From the NCBI RefSeq assembly GCF_001428005.1, contig NZ_LMSB01000036.1:1-34819 (forward strand): a stretch of 34,819 bases of DNA, read 5' to 3'. Below the pieces are notes generated by a model, which saw only the letters and a program-made list of their open reading frames with translations, had not been told where the DNA came from and did no database searches. Every line of letters starts with the position of its first letter. Within the stretch, counting starts at the first letter, position 1. This DNA comes from Arthrobacter sp. Soil736 (GTDB lineage Bacteria; Actinomycetota; Actinomycetes; Actinomycetales; Micrococcaceae). A program made the translations under genes and the position numbers. Below, piece after piece: positions 31,391 to 34,819 of the stretch.

Positions 31391-32461
31391 ATGGCAGGGA
31401 TCGGCTTTACCGCCATCGACTTTGAAACCGCGAACAGCAACCGCGGGTCGGTGTGCGCCGTGGGCTTGGTGAAGGTCCGGGACGGACGCGTCGTGGACAA
31501 AGCGTCCTGGCTCATCAAACCACCGCCAGGCATTGACCACTTCGATCCCATCAACGTCGAAGTCCACGGCATCAGGGAACGCGACGTTGTGCACGCGGCG
31601 GACTGGGAGATGTCCATAGAGGGAATCCTGCAGTTTGCCTGCGAGGACCAGCTGGTCGCATACGGCGCCCCGTATGACGCCTCGGTCATGCGGCAAGCCA
31701 CCGAACACCTGCGGCTGGACCTGCCGGCCAAGGATTTCTACTGTGCCCAGGAGCTGGCCCGGGCCCAGCTGGAGCTGCCGAAGCATCGCCTGAACGACGT
31801 CCTGGAGGCATTGAAGCTCCCGCCCGTCCACCATCACGAGCCCGGCACGAATGCCCTGGCCTGCGCCAACGTGGTCCTGACAATCGCCGCCATGCGCCAG
31901 TTCGCCAGCCTGGCCGAGATCTGGGGTGCGCCGGCCGCTTCGATCGGACAGCGGCGCCCGGGCCGGCGAGTCCGCGATGAGACAGCCGATGCGGAGGGTG
32001 ATGAACCCGGCGGTGAATCGGCCGAAGGTGTAGGGCCTGACGCCGTCGTAACTCCCCGCCCGGCGCCTTCCGTGGAGGCACAAACTGCGCCGGAGCCGGC
32101 GGCGCGGGCCGAACAAGAGCCCTCGCAGGCGGAGCCTGGGCCGGAAACCCCTCCGGGCCCGGCACCTGCACAGCCGGCGCACCGGTCGGAAACCCCTCCG
32201 GACCCGGCACCTGCACAGCCGGCGGACCGTCAAGGGGTCCAGTCCGATGTGAAGTCCCGCGCAAAGTCCGGCTTCGCACTGTTGGCAGCGGGACTTCTTG
32301 CCGCCTTTTTTCTGTCCGCCCTTACCGGCCTCTCGATCCAGTCGTTCGCCGCGGGCCAGGTAGGAACCGGCGCAGTGGAACTGGCGCTGGCGGTGGCCGC
32401 CGCGTGGGGTGTCTGGGCTTCGATCACGGCAGGCTGGCGGAGGATCTGGTCCGCCAAGTAA
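31391..32461 (+). CDS. DEDDh exonuclease-like protein with altered active site and C-terminal membrane anchor
   Basis: This encodes 356 aa from ATG 31391 (GGGGGAGA upstream; the frame is open to 31322). Residues 1-170 are a DnaQ-like 3'-5' exonuclease domain: FTAIDFETAN (Asp10, Glu12), VHGI (59-61), YGAPYDASVM (Asp96) and HHHEPGTNALACA. In DEDDh enzymes the last motif is H-x4-D; here His149 is followed five residues later by Asn154, so the fourth metal-binding acid seems to be missing. A roughly 110-aa Pro/Glu/Ala linker follows, with a tandem 15-aa repeat, then two TM helices (about 293-318 and 325-345). Proofreading-type exonucleases are soluble, so membrane anchoring is unusual. It may be a nucleic-acid-binding sensor rather than an enzyme (inference). 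Confidence 0.82.
   Translation: MAGIGFTAIDFETANSNRGSVCAVGLVKVRDGRVVDKASWLIKPPPGIDHFDPINVEVHGIRERDVVHAADWEMSIEGILQFACEDQLVAYGAPYDASVMRQATEHLRLDLPAKDFYCAQELARAQLELPKHRLNDVLEALKLPPVHHHEPGTNALACANVVLTIAAMRQFASLAEIWGAPAASIGQRRPGRRVRDETADAEGDEPGGESAEGVGPDAVVTPRPAPSVEAQTAPEPAARAEQEPSQAEPGPETPPGPAPAQPAHRSETPPDPAPAQPADRQGVQSDVKSRAKSGFALLAAGLLAAFFLSALTGLSIQSFAAGQVGTGAVELALAVAAAWGVWASITAGWRRIWSAK
32144..32233 (+). repeat. 45-bp tandem repeat (two copies) in the exonuclease linker
   Basis: Units 32144-32188 and 32189-32233 differ at only a few bases and encode ETPPGPAPAQPAHRS and ETPPDPAPAQPADRQ. Their length is a multiple of three, so copy number can change without breaking the frame. The linker length between exonuclease domain and membrane anchor may therefore vary between strains. 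Confidence 0.85.
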
Positions 32462-32600
32462 CCCGCCGCGGCTGCACAACTCGATTCCCGCGCTAAGGCC
32501 CATCGGCCAGCCGCCGCGGGCCGCGCATTCCTGTCTGCAAGAATGCTCATGGTCCGGGACCGGGCGCAGCCGCACCCTGGCGTTCTGCCGGGGTGAAGGC

Positions 32601-32981
32601 GCCAACGCGTGGCTGGCGCGCTCCGGAGCGAAGCACCGGAAACGGTCCAAGGATCAGCAGCCCTCCGAAAAGGAGGATCCGGGGGCAGCGGCACGGCCAT
32701 CGCCGTCGGGGCCCTCCTCGATGGAATCCCCGAGTCAGTGGTCCTGGGCCTTGGCCTGATCACCGCCGGGACCGTCAGCCCGGCGATGCTCGCAGCGGTC
32801 TTCATCTCCAACGTCCCGGAAGGCCTGTCCAGCACGGCCGGAATGAAGAAGGCGGGCCGCAGCGCCAAGTACGTCTTCGGCGTGTGGGGAGGGATCGCCC
32901 GAGGAGCACCACAATCTCACCGGCCTGGTGGCGGCGGTGGGCTTCCTCACCGCGTTCACCATCCACCACGTTGGCGGGTAG
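32601..32981 (+). pseudogene. ZIP-family metal transporter, decayed
   Basis: Three frames carry consecutive pieces of one protein. Frame one (from 32601) gives ANAWLARSGAKHRKRSKDQQ. Frame two (32609 phase, from about 32682) gives SGTAIAVGALLDGIPESVVL, VFISNVPEGLSSTAGMKKAG and YVFGVWGGIA, the helices with the H/D/E metal-site pattern of ZIP permeases. Frame three (from 32901) gives EEHHNLTGLVAAVGFLTAFT and stops at TAG 32979-32981. The N-terminal helices are absent and several helices between VWGGIA and EEHHNL are deleted, so this cannot be sequencing error alone. The upstream stretch 32462-32600 holds nothing recognisable. Confidence 0.85.
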
Positions 32982-33008
32982 CCGGACTCATCCCCGGGGG
33001 AACTTGAG

Positions 33009-33191
33009 CTATGGGGCTTTGGGAATGATGATCCACAACGCGATGTAGACGAGTTCTCCGACGCCAAACACTCCGAAGAGCACGAAGCCGATGCGGACAA
33101 GCGTCCTGGAGATGCCGAAGCGGTCTGCCAGTGCTGCGCAGACTCCCGCGATGATCTTGCCGTCCCTGGGCCGAACCATTGATGCTGCCAT
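33009..33191 (-). CDS. PspC-domain protein
   Basis: This encodes 60 aa. DGKIIAGVCAALADRFGISRTLVRIGFVLF, followed by GVGELVYIALWIIIPK, is the complete PspC domain (a short amphipathic part, then a TM helix ending in WIIIPK). This form is normal for single-domain PspC proteins of actinobacteria. In enterobacteria PspC senses envelope stress with PspB/A, and no partner genes are seen here. The ribosome-binding site before ATG 33191 is weak. A GACGGCGGG-type hairpin lies 135 bp upstream. Confidence 0.9.
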   Translation of the reverse strand: MAASMVRPRDGKIIAGVCAALADRFGISRTLVRIGFVLFGVFGVGELVYIALWIIIPKAP

Positions 33192-33326
33192 TTCGCCACA
33201 CTAGCAGCCGGTCCGGGGACAGGTAAGCGGTCCGAGAGAGTCAATCACGGGCGCTGCCCGCGCGGCGATGCCGGCTGCCGCAGCTTCCGGCAGGGGACCG
33301 CTTCGCACACGGCCAATCCCGACGAC

Positions 33327-33354
33327 GGGAGGCCAGCATCGTTGATGCCCTCCC
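33327..33354 (-). terminator. Small hairpin related to the GACGGCGGG family
   Basis: GGGAGG (33327-33332) pairs with CCTCCC (33349-33354), and GCATC (33336-33340) with GATGC (33344-33348), separated by an unpaired CCA. The flanks read GACGACGGGAGGCCAGCAT and GATGCCCTCCCGCCG, a diverged member of the family. It lies downstream of the minus-strand gene ending at 33400. Confidence 0.65.
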
Positions 33355-33399
33355 GCCGCCGAGCTGTTGGTGACCGGACCTTACAGCAGGAGCGTCCGG

Positions 33400-33699
33400 T
33401 CAGGCGGCAGTGACTGTAACGGTGCGGGGGGCAAGTCTCTGCCCGGTAGTCCGGTGCAGAAAGTCGACGGCAACGGTGTGTTTTCCGGGCGCGGCAGGGC
33501 GCAGCAGGAGGTCCGTCACCGCTGTGCGGAGGTCGCCGAATCCCTGGTGGTAAGCCAGCGACCCGTCGTCCATGGGAACGAAGCCGTCATTGACGTGGAA
33601 GTCCTGGACGGTCACGGCCGTGCCCTGGGATGATTTCGGCCGGCAATAGCAATACAAAAATTCATGTCCCCCCCAATAGCGTTTGCGGACACTGCCCAT
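33400..33699 (-). CDS. Protein of unknown function, possibly truncated (99 aa)
   Basis: The frame from ATG 33699 encodes a compact beta-rich domain (GTAVTVQDFHVNDGFVPMDD, GSLAYHQGFGDLRTAVTDLL, then PGKHTVAVDFLHRTTGQRLA and PRTVTVTA). The last 75 residues look like an intact immunoglobulin-type or carbohydrate-binding domain. The first 20 (SVRKRYWGGHEFLYCYCRPK) look unlike it, with Cys and Tyr clusters. GGGAGG touches the ATG without a spacer, so the start is doubtful. It may be the C-terminal remnant of a longer protein. I do not know the family. Confidence 0.45.
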   Translation of the reverse strand: MGSVRKRYWGGHEFLYCYCRPKSSQGTAVTVQDFHVNDGFVPMDDGSLAYHQGFGDLRTAVTDLLLRPAAPGKHTVAVDFLHRTTGQRLAPRTVTVTAA

Positions 33700-33797
33700 C
33701 CTCCCTGCCGAAGCCTAGAGAAACATTGGGCTGAGCGGGACCGGAACGGGGGAGTCAGCTGAGCGGCAATCCGCGTCAAAAACAATCCGCGTCAAAA

Positions 33798-33846
33798 CCA
33801 CGACGGCGGGAGGCCGGCAGCGTTCGCCAGCCTCCCGCCGTCGTGG
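33798..33846. terminator. GC-rich hairpin of the GACGGCGGG family, largest copy
   Basis: A 17-bp perfect stem (CCACGACGGCGGGAGGC at 33798-33814 with GCCTCCCGCCGTCGTGG at 33830-33846) is extended by three more pairs inside. On the minus strand it is followed by TTTTGA, so it fits a terminator for minus-strand transcription (the GAF fragment upstream). It lies 99 bp before the 33699 start. Confidence 0.9.
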
Positions 33847-33889
33847 TTCCGGCTATCGCGGCAAGCCAGAAGGCGGGTCGGAAGGCAGC

Positions 33890-34098
33890 TCAGGAAGACC
33901 TGGAAGGCTGCGGGGTCCGGCTTTCCAAGCGCAGTTCGAGATCGTTCATGACCACCTCGGCGAGGTCCCGAAGCGTTGCGGCTTCCGAGGCATCCAGGAC
34001 GCGGGGCTCGTAGTCGAGGACGCACAGAGTCCCGAGGTTGTACCCGTCCCGGGACTTGAGGGGCGCCCCGGCGTAGAACCTGAGCGAGTGTCAGGCTC
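33890..34098 (-). pseudogene. C-terminal half of a GAF-domain protein
   Basis: On the minus strand from about 34098 the sequence encodes HSLRFYAGAPLKSRDGYNLG, TLCVLDYEPRVLDASEAATL and RDLAEVVMNDLELRLESRTP, ending at TGA 33890. This is the second half of a GAF sensor domain (RFYAGAPLxxxDGxxxGTLCxxD is the hallmark). The first half is missing. A TGA lies in this frame just upstream of HSLRFYAG, and a different gene fragment joins in another frame. Confidence 0.8.
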
Positions 34099-34467
34099 GC
34101 CAGGTTCGATGCAGCGGCGCACGTACTCGAGGGCGTCGGGTCCGAGGTGCGTTCCGTAGTAAGTGGATGTGTAGAGCGCAAAGTGCGAAGTGATGAAGCC
34201 GCGTCGTACGAGTTCTTCGATCAAAGGTGACGCAACCTTCTCGTGGATGAGCTGATCGAACGTCAGGGACCCTTGAGGGTCCTGAAGGACGAATTCGGGA
34301 CGGAGACGGAGCTCTGCCCAGGTGTGGTGGCGGAGGAACCGGATGTTTTCCTCGCAGTCCGCGATCTTTGCTTCAATCTCACTCCGTACGGGCTCGTCCC
34401 ACTCAGCCTGGTCGATGGTAATCCCGAGCAGAGCCTCGAGTTGTTCCGCCGAGAACGTCAGGGTCAT
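33946..34467 (-). pseudogene. Truncated gene fused out of frame to the GAF fragment
   Basis: From ATG 34467 (or 34563) the frame encodes MTLTFSAEQLEALLGITIDQ, AEWDEPVRSEIEAKIADCEE, then PLIEELVRRGFITSHFALYT, STYYGTHLGPDALEYVRRC and EPGEPD. The segment RGFITSHFALYTSTYYGTHLG resembles the C-terminal region of large YobI-like P-loop NTPases (weak recall). At about 34095 homology-like sequence ends and the frame runs on through the GAF fragment in the wrong phase (RSGSTPGRPSS…) to 33946. No ribosome-binding site is evident. I read it as a deletion junction joining two unrelated genes. Confidence 0.55.
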
Positions 34468-34685
34468 GGTGTGTCCGCGGTGTGTGCGTGCTTGCAGGGG
34501 CAGGAGTGTTCCAGAAGCGATGGCGTGCCAGGTGGTGCGCTGCTGGACAGTCACGAAAGGCAATCTGCTCGAGCTCGTTCACGATGGTTCCATCACCTTG
34601 GCGTGAGTTGCTCCGAGAGATGGGGGATCCGTATGCAAGGCTCGCCGACCCGGAACTTGTCAAGGTGAATGAGGCCAGCGTGAGT
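34468..34685. other. Junction region before a transposase 3' end
   Basis: No supported gene. A plus-strand frame ends at 34697 with REMGDPYARLADPELVKVNE; this has protein character but no start I trust. The right end of the transposable element whose transposase begins at 34686 (reading leftwards from the window edge) should lie here; I cannot define its terminal repeat because the other end is outside the window. Confidence 0.35.
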
Positions 34686-34819
34686 TTAGGCGGCTAGTTT
34701 CTTGTGGGTCGTTGGCTCCGTGTCTGTCTTGGTTTTCTCGAGTGGTTTGTTGATCCAGGTCGTGCCGGGCAGGGCGAGGATCTTCGGGTCGGCTGTGGTG
34801 GTGAAGCGTTCGGGGTTCC
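34686..34819 (-). mobile_element. 3' end of a DDE/integrase-core transposase gene (partial)
   Basis: The minus strand from the window edge encodes NPERFTTTADPKILALPGTT, WINKPLEK and TKTDTEPTTHKKLAA, ending at TAA 34686-34688. The form P-x-RF…P-x-I-x-x-LP-x-x-x-WIN-x-P is how many IS3/IS481-type transposases end. Only about 44 codons lie in the window, so family and integrity cannot be judged. It supports the view that the right-hand 2.2 kb are an insertion-prone, decayed zone. Confidence 0.7.

Noticed and set aside
31367..32650. 427-codon minus-strand open frame
   Set aside because: Antisense to the exonuclease-like gene, Arg/Gly-rich, no start signal.
1..34819. tRNA, rRNA or CRISPR array
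   Set aside because: No cloverleaf-like arms with a GGTTCGA loop and no regularly spaced 25-40-bp repeats were found; the repeated units seen are dispersed and uneven in spacing.

Overview
The window is high-GC actinobacterial DNA. Gene content, codon use, TTG/GTG starts with good Shine-Dalgarno sites, and a dispersed repeat resembling one seen in Arthrobacter-like genomes suggest a member of the Micrococcaceae (Arthrobacter/Pseudarthrobacter group). This assignment is inferred from sequence style, not from a database match. No rRNA, tRNA or CRISPR array was found.

Layout. (1) 0.3-6.7 kb is core-like: a secreted/anchored protein of unknown function, a GH15 glucoamylase/trehalase-type enzyme with a co-transcribed 4-TM protein, a TfoX-N protein, a cold-shock protein with a long leader, a BTAD/SARP-type regulator and a 53-aa membrane peptide. 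(2) 6.7-13.0 kb holds a GGCT/AIG2-like protein, a divergent DHA2-type MFS pump/TetR pair with an operator-like palindrome, a flavoprotein monooxygenase and a HAMP-GGDEF diguanylate cyclase. (3) 13.05-18.5 kb is an accessory island. It has a small membrane-protein gene between inverted two-part repeats, a serine recombinase that has lost its C-terminal DNA-binding domain by internal deletion, and a quinone/nitro-compound reductase cassette (SDR, nitroreductase, azoreductase, MarR). It ends with an IS701-like transposase remnant, a broken epimerase gene, and a third copy of the repeat found beside the recombinase. (4) 18.5-23.3 kb contains a small unknown protein, an alpha/beta hydrolase, a cyclopropane-fatty-acid synthase-type methyltransferase, two tandem 2-TM paralogs duplicated with their leader, and a secreted protein. 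(5) 23.4-28.1 kb is an overlapping three-gene operon: MFS exporter, rifampin-phosphotransferase-like enzyme, and TetR regulator, with a 21-bp palindrome in front. (6) 28.2-32.5 kb has a Tat-exported PhoD-type phosphatase, two small ferredoxin-fold proteins, an SRPBCC protein and a DEDDh exonuclease-like protein with an altered catalytic residue and a C-terminal membrane anchor. (7) 32.6-34.8 kb is decayed: a ZIP transporter pseudogene, PspC, an unknown ORF, a YobI-like/GAF gene-fragment junction, and the 3' end of a transposase running off the window.

Two dispersed repeat families stand out. One is a roughly 23-bp unit (core TTTCGACA-R-GCTCAACCAGCGG), often in inverted pairs near gene 3' ends, which supplies the stop codon of three genes. 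The other is a family of related GC-rich hairpins (core GACGGCGGGWGGC) placed after genes like terminators.

The least explained features are the inverted recombinase-associated repeats with a broken recombinase, the tandem 2-TM pair, and the export-plus-phosphotransferase operon.
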